Assembly: GCF_014203895.1 (NCBI RefSeq)
Contig: NZ_JACHJY010000008.1
Location: 487,280 to 551,279 of the forward strand
DNA: 64,000 nt
Direction: 5' to 3'
From: Streptomyces nymphaeiformis
Lineage (GTDB): Bacteria > Actinomycetota > Actinomycetes > Streptomycetales > Streptomycetaceae
Each line of letters starts with the position of its first letter. Positions within the stretch are counted from its first letter, which is position 1. A program made the translations under genes and the position numbers. Of this stretch, positions 26,001 to 33,712 are shown one piece after another. The notes below the pieces were generated by a model that was given only the letters and a program-made list of their open reading frames with translations, had not been told where the DNA came from and ran no database searches.

Positions 26001-28345
26001 AGTCGCACGGGGGCGCGCAGGTTGGTGGCCCAGTAGGCGCCGTCGCGGGGAGCGTCGTCGCGCGGTCGCGCGAGCGCGGTGGTGTACAGCGGCAGCCGCG
26101 GCGGACGGATGGTCAGGTCCGCGCAGGCGGTTTCGAGCGGCGCGGTCAGCGGGTCGAGCAGGGGGGTGTGGAAGGCCGTGTCGCTGGCCACCGGCCGGGT
26201 GGACGTCCCCTGCCCGGCCCAGGCGGCGGTCAGTCGGGCCAGCGCGTCCGCCCGGCCCGACAGCACGCAACTGGTGGGCGAGGCGTCGATCGCCGCCCAC
26301 ACGTCCGTCACCCCCTCGGTCGCGAGGCGCCGCTCGGCGTCCTGGAAGGACAGGGGTACGAGGGCCATGGCGCCGTCTCCCGCGGCCCGCCGCACCAGGG
26401 CGGCGCGCCGGCACGCCAGCCGGGCGGCGTCCGCCTCGTCCAGCACTCCCGCGACGGCCGCGGCGGCGATCTCGCCGACGGAGTGTCCGATCACCGCCGC
26501 CGGCCGGAACCCGTAGGAGCGCCACACGGCCGCGAGGCCGAGCTGCACCGCGACCGTGAGGGCCTGAACGCGCCCCGTGTCGCCGAGGTCGGCCGCATCG
26601 AGTGCCTCGCGCGGTGAGAACCCGGCCTCGGTACGGAAGACGTCGTCGAGCCGGTCAAGTACGGCGGCGAAGGCGGGCTCTTCCGCGAGCAGGGTCCGTC
26701 CCATGCCGGGCCATTGCGCGCCGTGCCCGGAGAAGACCCAGACCGCGTCGCCGAGCGGTCGGGCCGCCGGCAGCTCCTGCTCGTCCTCGCGGGCCAGGTC
26801 GCGCAGGGCGACGGACAGTTCGTCGAAGGTGTCGGCGGTCACGGCGGCCCGGTGCGCGAGGGGCGAGCGGTGCACGGCGAGCGTACGGCCGACATCCGCC
26901 AGGGCGAGTTCCGGGTGGGCGGCCGCGTGTCCGGCGAGCCGTTCGGCGTTGGCGCGCAGGTGGCCCGCCGATGCGCCGGAGAGCGGGAACAGGCCGCGGG
27001 CGGGCCGGTCGGCCGCCCGACCGGACGGGGCGGGAGGCTGCTCCAGGATCAGGTGGGCGAGGGTGCCGCCGTAGCCGTAGCTGGACACGCCGGCCAGTCG
27101 CCGGGGGCCTCGGGCCGGCCAGGGGCGTTCCTCGGTGACCAGACGCAGCCCCGCGTCGGCCCACGGAATCGCCGGGCTCGGGCCGGTGACGCCGGGCGTC
27201 GCGGGCAGTCGCCCGTGGCCCAGGGCCAGGACGCAGGTGAGCAGGCCGGCGGCGCCGGAGGCCGCCTCCAGGTGGCCGATGAGTCCCTTCACCGACCCGA
27301 TGAGGAGTGGATCGCCGGCCTCGCGCACCACGCCGTAGGCCGCGGCCAGCGCTGCGGCCTCCACCGGGTCGCCCGCGCGGGTGCCGGTGCCGTGCGCCTC
27401 GACGTAGTCGAGGTCGCCGGGCGCGATCCCGGCCGCGCGGCACGCGGCCCGCAGAACCGCCTCCTGAGCGCGGGCGCTCGGAGCCATGATGCCGGGAGTA
27501 CGGCCGTCCTGGCCGACGGCGCTGCCGCGGATCACGGCGAGCACGCGGTCGCCGTCGCGGCGGGCGTCGGAGAGCGTCTTGAGTACGGCGACGACGCATC
27601 CCTCACCGCGCCCGTACCCGTCCGCCGCCGCGTCGAAGGGCTTGCTGCGACCGTCGGGGGAGGTCGCTCCGGCCCGGGCCAGGGTGACGGCGAGGCCGGG
27701 GCCGGCCATCAGCATCACGCCTCCGGCCAGCGCGATCCGGCACTCGCGGGCGCGCAGCGCCTGGCAGGCGGTGTGCACGGCCACGAGGGAGGAGGAGCAG
27801 GCGGTGTCGATGACGGCACTCGGGCCGCGCAGGTCCAGTGCGTGCGAGATGCGGTTGGCCGCGCCGCACGGCGACGCGCCGATCCCGCTCCACGCCTGGA
27901 TGCCGGGCAGGTCTTCGAGCACCCGGCGGCCGTAGTCGTCGGCCCCGATCCCCACGTAGACGCCGGTGTCCGACCCCGCCAGGCCGCGGGCCGGGACCCC
28001 CGCGTGCTCCAGCGCCTCCCAGGCCACCTCCAGGGCCATGCGGTGCTGCGGGTCCATCATCGCGGCCTCGTCGGCCGGGATGCCGAAGAAGCCCGCGTCG
28101 AAGCCGGCTATGTCGTCCCGGTACGCGCCGCGGGAGGGCGTGTCGGCCAGGACGCGTCGGGCGGCGGCGCCGCCCCGGGCGACCGCCTCGGCCCACCGGT
28201 CGGCGGGCAGGTCCCCCACGACGGGTTCACCGTTCGACAGCCGCTCCCACAACTGCTCCGGGGAGTCGATGCCGCCCGGAAGGCGGCAAGCGATGCCGAT
28301 CACCGCGATGGGTTCACGTTCGGGGCTTGCCGGGGTACTGGGCAT
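23081..28345 (-). CDS. Iterative type I polyketide synthase, KS-AT-DH-KR-ACP (MSAS/orsellinate-synthase type)
   Basis: A single-module protein of 1754 residues. KS: Cys183 in DTACSSSLVAVH, His318 (EAHGTGT) and His358 (GLIGHLEAASG). AT: Ser622 in GHSVGEIAAA; the later SDTAFHTPLLDP resembles the malonyl-specific HAFH type. DH-like domain: His933 in GDHPVAGTEVVP (HxxxGxxxxP). KR: YLVTGGLGALGLRTA near 1370 and SSAGQL ... PYAAANAFLDGLA. ACP: Ser1699 in LGLDSLRTV. The order, the length and the SGHGAQWPGMG start of the AT match bacterial iterative 6-methylsalicylate/orsellinate synthases, not modular PKSs; there is no docking domain or thioesterase. A 9-bp repeat near 25311-25340 adds REPREPREP between domains. 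Predicted product: methylsalicylic-type acid; whether the KR is used cannot be read here. Confidence 0.9.
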   Translation of the reverse strand: MPSTPASPEREPIAVIGIACRLPGGIDSPEQLWERLSNGEPVVGDLPADRWAEAVARGGAAARRVLADTPSRGAYRDDIAGFDAGFFGIPADEAAMMDPQHRMALEVAWEALEHAGVPARGLAGSDTGVYVGIGADDYGRRVLEDLPGIQAWSGIGASPCGAANRISHALDLRGPSAVIDTACSSSLVAVHTACQALRARECRIALAGGVMLMAGPGLAVTLARAGATSPDGRSKPFDAAADGYGRGEGCVVAVLKTLSDARRDGDRVLAVIRGSAVGQDGRTPGIMAPSARAQEAVLRAACRAAGIAPGDLDYVEAHGTGTRAGDPVEAAALAAAYGVVREAGDPLLIGSVKGLIGHLEAASGAAGLLTCVLALGHGRLPATPGVTGPSPAIPWADAGLRLVTEERPWPARGPRRLAGVSSYGYGGTLAHLILEQPPAPSGRAADRPARGLFPLSGASAGHLRANAERLAGHAAAHPELALADVGRTLAVHRSPLAHRAAVTADTFDELSVALRDLAREDEQELPAARPLGDAVWVFSGHGAQWPGMGRTLLAEEPAFAAVLDRLDDVFRTEAGFSPREALDAADLGDTGRVQALTVAVQLGLAAVWRSYGFRPAAVIGHSVGEIAAAAVAGVLDEADAARLACRRAALVRRAAGDGAMALVPLSFQDAERRLATEGVTDVWAAIDASPTSCVLSGRADALARLTAAWAGQGTSTRPVASDTAFHTPLLDPLTAPLETACADLTIRPPRLPLYTTALARPRDDAPRDGAYWATNLRAPVRLRAAVEAAWQDGHHAFVEVSTHPVVAHSVAETLSGAHTPGRPGPVVAHTLRRDSRERAALLANAAALYGAGVELDWTAHHGEGGLIDLPATAWQQTRHWAAPSETGGSSGAGHDPAGHTLLGEHTTGPGPDPLHLWQTRLDMAGRPYPGDHPVAGTEVVPAAVLVHTLARAAALAGGGAESGCLTRVRLAVPVAAGVPRDVQVVLRSDALRLSSRLAARETREPREPREPRGNGAETGAWLTHTTALTTPCAHDALPPLTGPGPEAVLEDPSLVTDRLAELDVPSMGFVWTVKELVRTEESAYAVVTAPTGRPRTWAALLDAAFSTASVCLPGAPRLRMPAALTTLCLADSGEAPEEAVLVIRLRSGTDDTVDLDLVGPEGRTRIRMRGLRYASPAPDPATTGGTVFATARRPLPPQPDARPPRRVVVIGSEPGFARALGAEHLHGPDGLRTAPGDVVLVAPPHGDGGLGPDRAALEHVRLLARTATVLAANSAPAALWVVTRGAGTADDVRAVAQGALWGLGRALAGELPHLYRGVIDLPATPGPDDLAALTGLLGRTGTEDVVSVEAGAAWAGRLVPAPPVQDGGPRCRPDATYLVTGGLGALGLRTAAWLAGRGARRLVLLGRTGLPPRRDWDGLPPGAEAERVAAVRSLERAGVTVRVVAADVCDGEALRRALDPDALGLPPVRGVVHAAGVTAGGFLPDADAPVWEHVLRAKTSGALALHGLFPPGSVDFFVLYSSAGQLLHLPGQGPYAAANAFLDGLARHRRAGGHRDTLALAWTSWRGLGMAAEADTVTAELRARGTDALDAEEALEAWGGADAGRHGELAVFRLTDPGPGEDPNPLMAPPLLRELRARTAHTAGPAREAAPDPVWRKLPAQRRYDVLLQEVRGAAARVLGSEPAGIAAHHALSDLGLDSLRTVAFRTDLERRLAVPLPPTLLWSRPAAADIATYLTELAEPAEQTEPTATTPLA

Positions 28346-28473
28346 GCGGCGGGACTCTCCTCGGTGGTGTGGACGGCCTGTTTCGGTGCCCCGTGCGGGC
28401 GGCTCGGGGCATGCGGCGGACTGGCCGGCCGCACCGAGGGTGGTGCGACCGGCCAGTGATCGAACGGGGGGCG

Positions 28474-29073
28474 TCAGAGGCTGACGCGCGTGCCGTCCCA
28501 GATCTCCTTCTGCCAGATGTCACCGAACAGCCAGTTGCCCGGGGCGTCCGGGTCAGGGCTGGTGTAGTACTCCTTCCAGGCGACCAGCAGCTCGTCGACG
28601 GAGAGGCTTCCGTCGCCGTCGCGGTCGAGCTTCGAGAAGGCGATGCGGCTGTTCTCCTCGGAGGTGCCGAACGCCTTCTGGAAGTTGGCGAACTCCGGGG
28701 CGTCCACGCTGCCGTCGTCGTCCTGGTCGCAGATCGCCCACAGCGCCTCGGCCAGCGGCCGGAAGCCCGCGGTGAAGCCCGCCTCGTCCTCGGCGAAGGC
28801 GCGACGCAGCCCCGTCCGCCACTCCTCCGGAGTGACCTGGCCGTCCTTGTTCAGGTCGGTGGCGGCGCTGACGTGCTGCCAGAACAGCCCGAACGCCTTG
28901 AAGAGATCCTGCGCCTTGTCGGAGCCGAACGGCTCGCCGATGTACGCCACGATCCGGGCCGCCAGGGCCAGGGCGTCGGCACTTTCGAGGACACCGTCGC
29001 CGTTCTGGTCGCCGTGTCCGAAGCACACGTCGAGCTTGCGGTCGAGCAGCTGGTCAACCTCGTGCGGACTCAT
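28474..29073 (-). CDS. EF-hand calcium-binding protein, four loops
   Basis: The 199-residue acidic protein has four canonical EF-hand loops: D22-QNGDGVLESAD, D73-LNKDGQVTPEE, D116-QDDDGSVDAPE and D150-RDGDGSLSVDE, the layout of calerythrin/sarcoplasmic calcium-binding proteins. Only the first ends in Asp rather than Glu. No signal peptide. It starts at ATG 29073 and is the first gene of the PKS operon, 128 bp before the PKS. Such proteins buffer or sense Ca2+; why one leads an aromatic PKS operon is unknown. Possible roles are calcium control of an operon enzyme or simple co-transcription. Confidence 0.9.
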   Translation of the reverse strand: MSPHEVDQLLDRKLDVCFGHGDQNGDGVLESADALALAARIVAYIGEPFGSDKAQDLFKAFGLFWQHVSAATDLNKDGQVTPEEWRTGLRRAFAEDEAGFTAGFRPLAEALWAICDQDDDGSVDAPEFANFQKAFGTSEENSRIAFSKLDRDGDGSLSVDELLVAWKEYYTSPDPDAPGNWLFGDIWQKEIWDGTRVSL

Positions 29074-29428
29074 TTGTGGACCTTCCTGTGTCGAGGCGCA
29101 GGGAATTCCGGGCCGGAAAGCGGACCCGGACGCGCCCTTAAGAAAATAGGCGACACGGGAGAGGGAGAAAGCAATGAAAGGGGAACGCCCCCTGTTTTGG
29201 CTTTAACGCATGCCTGACCAGTGCATCTGTCCCTCGCAGTGGGCGAAGAGGACCATGGATCGGTCGGTGTGCACGCCCAGCGGATCACGAGTGATCAAGG
29301 AGAGAGGGAAGCAGTCGGGAAACCTGTCGGCGTCGTCGTTTTCCGGTCTTTCCGCTGCGATGCCTTCGCCGTGACGTCTTCACCGTGACGCATTCACCGC
29401 GACACCCTTGTATTCACATGTGAAAGTA
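29074..29428. promoter_or_regulatory. Regulatory region upstream of the PKS operon
   Basis: This 355-bp gap between the EF-hand gene start and the AraC gene stop is clearly AT-richer than its surroundings and holds no gene. On the minus strand it carries a TATTTTCTTAAG stretch about 60 bp from the EF-hand start that could be a -10 region, direct repeats of CACCGTGACG near 29370-29395, and the palindrome TTCACATGTGAA at 29413. Confidence 0.55.
29413..29424. promoter_or_regulatory. Perfect 12-bp palindrome TTCACATGTGAA
   Basis: The palindrome lies in AT-rich sequence just outside the AraC gene stop and 340 bp upstream of the EF-hand/PKS operon. It has the look of a dimeric regulator site; which protein binds is not known. 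Confidence 0.35.
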
Positions 29429-30292
29429 TTACGAATAATGAGGCTGGGGCGCGGCGGCTTTTCCGCGGGTGGGCCATGCCATGTCGTCGACGGCGAGGAA
29501 CGGCTCGCCGGCCACGGTCGCGGGGGTCGCCCCGGTCAGTGCCCGGACGTCCCGGTGCAGGTGGGACTGGTCGGCGTAGCCGGTGTCGGCCGCGACGCGG
29601 GCCGCGCCTTCGCCCGCGACCAGGCGATGAGCGGCGTGATCGAAGCGGACGAGTTTCGCGGCGCGCTTGGGCGGCAGGCCGAGTTGCGAGCGGAACCGCG
29701 ACCACAGCCGCTTCCGGCTCCACCCGACCTCGTCCGCGAGTCCGTCGATCCGGGCCAGGCCGTGGCCGGCGACCATCCGGTGCCAGGCCCAGGCCACCTC
29801 CGGGTCCACCGGCGGCCCCGCCTCGTACCGGCGGGCGAGCAGCAGGTCCGTCAGCGCGAAGCGCTCCTGCCACGAGGCGACGTCCGCGAGTCGTTCGCGG
29901 ATGCGTGACGCCTCCCGGCCCCACAGGTCGTCCAGCGGCACGACGGCTCCGTCGAGGTCGGCGGGAGAGGTGCCCAGTACCGCGCGGGCGATCACCGGGG
30001 ACAGCCGCACCTGCACGCACTCGACGTCCACTCCCCGCGCCCGGACCGCGCCACCGGTGCCGAGCCCCGGCCCGGCGACGAGACTTCCCCGCTGCTGCTG
30101 CCCCGTCGCGCAGTCGAGGACGGGTGTCCCGTCGCCGAACTCCAGGAGCAGCGTCACGGCCGGGTGCGGGACGATCCGGAGCGCGTCCAGGTCGGGGACG
30201 CGGAACCCGGCCATGGTGACACCGGCCACCGGGCTGGGCCGCCGCGGGCACTCGACGCCCCAGGTGGCGGCACCGTGCGCGAACGTCTGCAT
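29429..30292 (-). CDS. AraC-family transcriptional regulator
   Basis: The 287-residue protein starts at ATG 30292 (MQTFAHGAATWGVECP). The N-terminal part is an unrecognised sensing domain; the C-terminal 100 residues hold two helix-turn-helix motifs of AraC type: RIDGLADEVGWSRKRLWSRF and the second around GAARVAADTGYADQSHLHRD followed by VRALTGATPATV. It lies on the same strand as, and just upstream of, the EF-hand/PKS operon, and is divergent from the hydrolase gene at 30373. A role in controlling either or both is likely by position. Confidence 0.88.
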   Translation of the reverse strand: MQTFAHGAATWGVECPRRPSPVAGVTMAGFRVPDLDALRIVPHPAVTLLLEFGDGTPVLDCATGQQQRGSLVAGPGLGTGGAVRARGVDVECVQVRLSPVIARAVLGTSPADLDGAVVPLDDLWGREASRIRERLADVASWQERFALTDLLLARRYEAGPPVDPEVAWAWHRMVAGHGLARIDGLADEVGWSRKRLWSRFRSQLGLPPKRAAKLVRFDHAAHRLVAGEGAARVAADTGYADQSHLHRDVRALTGATPATVAGEPFLAVDDMAWPTRGKAAAPQPHYS

Positions 30293-30372
30293 CGTTCCAT
30301 GATGCTCCGCGAGCCGGCCGGGGGGAACATTCGTCCAATACGCCGGAGCGTGCCGGCGCGGACGATCGGCAC

Positions 30373-31230
30373 ATGACAGCTTCCGACGGCGGTCCGTGGG
30401 TGGACAACGGCGCCGAAACCACCGAGAGTTCGCTTCTGCCGCTGGACGACGGCGGCATCCACGTGTGCCAGGACGGCCCCCGCGACGCACCCGCGCTCCT
30501 GCTCCTCCACGGTTCCGCGTCCTCGACGCGCTCGTGGGACCCGATGGTCCCCCTGCTGACCGGCTCTCACCGTGTCATCCGGATCGACCTGCTCGGCCAC
30601 GGGAGATCGGCCAAACCGGACGACCGCGGCTACGCCGTCCCGGACCAGGCGAGCCGGGTCGGAGCGGCGCTGGAGCGGCTCGGCGTCGAGCGTGCCGCGG
30701 TCGTCGGCCATTCCAGCGGCGGCGTCGTCGCCACGGCCCTCGCGGAGCACCGGCCCGACCTGGTGACCGCGCTCGCGCTCGTCAACAGCGGCCCCGGCCT
30801 CGACGCCTTCATCGCACCGGAGTCCGCCGCGACCGGCTCCCTGCAGTGGCCGCCGAGCGACGAGCAGCTCCGCCACTTCGCGAGCACCGCGGTCAGCCGC
30901 GCGGGGTACCGGATCCCGGGCGAACTCCTGGACGACGTACGCGAGATGACCCTCCACACGTTCACCGCGACGATGCTGGCCACCCGCTCCTATCTGGAGC
31001 GGCGGGCGCTGCCGGACCGGCTGGCGGCCCTGGGCAAGCCGCTCCTCGTGCTCTTCGGCGAGGACGACCGCCGATGGAGGTCCTCGTCCGCCGCCGACTA
31101 CCGCGCCGTTCCCGGCGCGGAGGTCGAGTTGCTGCCCGGCCTCGGGCACTCGCCCCTGCTCGAGGACCCGCAGCGCACCGCCACCCCGCTGCTGGCCTTC
31201 ACCGCGCTCCACGCCGTACGGGTGGACTGA
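30373..31230 (+). CDS. Alpha/beta hydrolase
   Basis: A 285-residue hydrolase starting at ATG 30373. It has the oxyanion LLLLHGSASS, nucleophile elbow VVGHSSGGVV, acid in LVLFGEDDRRW and His in LPGLGHSPLLEDP, so the triad is complete. No signal peptide. It is followed 17 bp later by a flavin monooxygenase gene. Such pairs act on esters or lactones of aromatic compounds; here it may trim or release a PKS-derived product, though a catabolic or detoxifying role is equally possible. Confidence 0.88.
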   Translation: MTASDGGPWVDNGAETTESSLLPLDDGGIHVCQDGPRDAPALLLLHGSASSTRSWDPMVPLLTGSHRVIRIDLLGHGRSAKPDDRGYAVPDQASRVGAALERLGVERAAVVGHSSGGVVATALAEHRPDLVTALALVNSGPGLDAFIAPESAATGSLQWPPSDEQLRHFASTAVSRAGYRIPGELLDDVREMTLHTFTATMLATRSYLERRALPDRLAALGKPLLVLFGEDDRRWRSSSAADYRAVPGAEVELLPGLGHSPLLEDPQRTATPLLAFTALHAVRVD

Positions 31231-31247
31231 ACGAAAGGAGGGGTCCC

Positions 31248-32468
31248 ATGCGGATCCTCGTCTCCGGTGCCGGCGTCGCCGGACCGGTGCTGGCCTACTG
31301 GCTCACCCGGCACGGCTTCTCCGTCACCGTCGTCGAGTGCGCACCGGCCCTGCGCAGGACCGGCGGTCACGCGGTCGACCTCTTCCGGCCCGCGATGAAC
31401 GTCTCCGAGAAGATGGGCGTGCTCCCGCGCATCGAGGAGCGGGCCACCGGCACGACCCGGATGACCGTCCATCCGGAGGGCTCGCGCCGTCCCGTCAGGG
31501 CGGACCTCTCCAGGATCTTCGGCGCCGCCTCCGACCGGCACGTCGAGATCATGCGCGACGACCTGAGCGAGATCTACCACGACGCCACACGCGACGACGT
31601 CGAGTACGTCTTCGGCGACTCGGTCACCGCGATCTCGCCCGACGGCGAGGTGCGGTTCGCACAGGCCTCCCCGCGCCGCTTCGACCTGGTCGTCGGCGCG
31701 GACGGCCTGCACTCCACCGTGCGCCGCCTCGTCTTCGGCGAGGAGTCGCGCCACCACGCCTTCATCGGGGCCTACTTCGGGGTGCTGACCCTGCCGAACG
31801 CCCCGGGCCTCGACGGCGAACTCCTCATGCACGTCGGCGTCGGCCGCACCGTCGGCATGTACGGCGCGCGTCACCTCGGCGACGCGCGGGCGCTGTTCCT
31901 GTTCCGGAGCGAGCGCGAGCTCGACTGCGACCACCGCGACGTGCCCCGGCAGAAGGAGCTGCTGCGCGGCGCTTTCGCGGGCATGCACGCCGACGTGGAC
32001 CGCTGGCTGGACGAACTCGACCGCACCCCGGCGTTCTACTTCGACTCGATCACCCAGGTGCGCATGGACACGTGGTCGCGGGGGAGGGTGACGCTCGTCG
32101 GCGACGCCGGCTACAGCCCCGGTCCCGCCGTCGGCGGCAGCACCAGCCTGTCCGTCGTCGGCGCGTACGTCCTCGCGGGGGAGCTCGTGCGGGCGGGTGG
32201 CGACCATCAACGCGCGTTCCCCGCGTACGAGCGCGCGATGGCGGAGCACGTGCGAGGCAGCCGCGCGGCCGCGCTGAGCGCCGCGAAGACCCTCATCCCC
32301 ACGTCCCGTCTCGGCGTACGAGGACTGGCCCAGGGCGCCCGACTGATCTCCGCCCTGCCCGCGGGCCCCAGCCGCGCCCTTCTCCGCCTCACCACGAAGA
32401 GCGCACGCCACCACGACTCCGTGACGGTCGACGACTACCCCCTGTCGCCCGTCGCGCCGGCGCGGTGA
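31248..32468 (+). CDS. FAD-dependent aromatic monooxygenase
   Basis: A 406-residue class A flavoprotein monooxygenase, start ATG 31248 behind AAAGGAGGGG. FAD-binding landmarks: MRILVSGAGVAGPVLAYWL, the central FDLVVGADGLHSTVRR, and VTLVGDAGYSPGPAVGGSTS. This family hydroxylates phenols and salicylate-like aromatics using NAD(P)H and oxygen, and includes tetracycline-inactivating enzymes. Beside a methylsalicylate-type PKS operon, ring hydroxylation of its product is an attractive guess; it could equally be a resistance enzyme. Confidence 0.9.
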   Translation: MRILVSGAGVAGPVLAYWLTRHGFSVTVVECAPALRRTGGHAVDLFRPAMNVSEKMGVLPRIEERATGTTRMTVHPEGSRRPVRADLSRIFGAASDRHVEIMRDDLSEIYHDATRDDVEYVFGDSVTAISPDGEVRFAQASPRRFDLVVGADGLHSTVRRLVFGEESRHHAFIGAYFGVLTLPNAPGLDGELLMHVGVGRTVGMYGARHLGDARALFLFRSERELDCDHRDVPRQKELLRGAFAGMHADVDRWLDELDRTPAFYFDSITQVRMDTWSRGRVTLVGDAGYSPGPAVGGSTSLSVVGAYVLAGELVRAGGDHQRAFPAYERAMAEHVRGSRAAALSAAKTLIPTSRLGVRGLAQGARLISALPAGPSRALLRLTTKSARHHDSVTVDDYPLSPVAPAR

Positions 32469-32496
32469 ATGGTCTCGTCTGTCATGATATGGCACC

Positions 32497-33705
32497 GTGA
32501 TCGCACTCTTCGTCCTGCTGGCCCTGCTGTTCCTGTGGGTCCTCGTCTCGCACCGGTTGTCGCGGTGGAGCATCACCGCCCCGATCACCTTCGCCGCGGC
32601 CGGAATCCTGCTCAGCGGCGGCGACGACCCGGTCGTTCCCCTCGACACGGACCCCCACACCTTCCAGCGGGCCTTCGAGATCGTCCTCGCGGTCATGCTG
32701 TTCACGGACGCCACCGAGGCCCACGAGTACGCGCGGCTGCGCGAGCCCGTGGGCCAGGTGCGGCTGCTCGCGCTCGCCCTGCCGGGTTCCCTCGTCCTCG
32801 CCACGCTGTTGGGCGCCCTCGTCTTCCCCGGCACGGGCTGGTGGCTGCTCGCCGTCGTCGCCCTCGTCGTCATGCCCATGGACCTCGCCCCCGTCCTGAT
32901 GCTCCTGCGCGACGAGCGGCTGCCCCTGCGGGTGCGTGCGGCGCTCAACATCGAGGGCGGCTTCAACGACGGGCTCATCTCGCCGCTCTTCGTGTTCTGC
33001 CTCGCCCATGTCGTCTCCGAGGGCGACACCTTCGGACACCTCGTCTCGAACGCCCTCAAGGGCGCGGTGTACGCGGCGATCGTCGGCTCGGTCCTCGGGT
33101 TCCTCGCCTCCAAGGCGGTGCGGGGGGCGCTGAGGTCCGGCTGGGCCGAGCCCGCGAGCCTGCGCCTGGCCGGGCTCGCCCTGCCCTTCATGGCCTACTC
33201 GGCCTCCGTCCTCGTCGACGGCAACGGCTTCGTCGCGGCGTTCGTCGCCGGCCTCTGGTACGCGCACGTCGCGTCCGAACTCAGCGAGGACTCCCTCGAC
33301 CTGGTGAACGACGTCAGCCATCTCCTGGCCCTGGCCGCCTGGTACGCCTTCGGGGCGGTGACGACCCAGGCGTTCGTCGGCGGCCACGTCCCCCAGTACT
33401 TCGCCTACGCGGTGCTCGTCCTCGTCGTGGCCCGCTTCGTGCCCGTGATCGCCTCGCTCTCCGGGACGGCGTTCAGCCGCCCCGAGCGCATCGCGATCGG
33501 CTGGCTCGGCCCGCGCGGCGTCACGTCGATCGTCTTCTCGGTCCTCGCCTTCGCCCAGCTCAAGGGCGACGACGCGGACCTCGTCGTCAACGTGACGGCC
33601 GCGACCGTCCTGCTCAGCGTCCTCCTGCACGGGGTGACCGCGGAGCCCATCGCCCGCTGGTTCGCCCGGCACCCGCAGCCCGAGGAGGCCGATCCGGTGG
33701 GGTGA
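32497..33705 (+). CDS. Cation/proton antiporter (CPA1/NhaP-like)
   Basis: A 402-residue protein with roughly twelve membrane helices. The helix containing LNIEGGFNDGLISPLFVF carries the Asn-Asp pair used for ion exchange in CPA1 antiporters, and the C-terminal GWLGPRGVTSIVFSVLA is a family signature. Start GTG 32497, 28 bp after the monooxygenase gene. Predicted to exchange Na+ or K+ for H+ at the cell membrane. It ends seven bases from the convergent transporter gene. Confidence 0.88.
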   Translation: MIALFVLLALLFLWVLVSHRLSRWSITAPITFAAAGILLSGGDDPVVPLDTDPHTFQRAFEIVLAVMLFTDATEAHEYARLREPVGQVRLLALALPGSLVLATLLGALVFPGTGWWLLAVVALVVMPMDLAPVLMLLRDERLPLRVRAALNIEGGFNDGLISPLFVFCLAHVVSEGDTFGHLVSNALKGAVYAAIVGSVLGFLASKAVRGALRSGWAEPASLRLAGLALPFMAYSASVLVDGNGFVAAFVAGLWYAHVASELSEDSLDLVNDVSHLLALAAWYAFGAVTTQAFVGGHVPQYFAYAVLVLVVARFVPVIASLSGTAFSRPERIAIGWLGPRGVTSIVFSVLAFAQLKGDDADLVVNVTAATVLLSVLLHGVTAEPIARWFARHPQPEEADPVG

Positions 33706-33712
33706 GCACGGG

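Noticed and set aside
23081..28345. Modular PKS or enediyne PKS
   Set aside because: Single module of 1754 aa with no docking domains, and the AT start and length fit MSAS/orsellinate synthases; enediyne PKSs have an extra C-terminal phosphopantetheinyl transferase domain, absent here.
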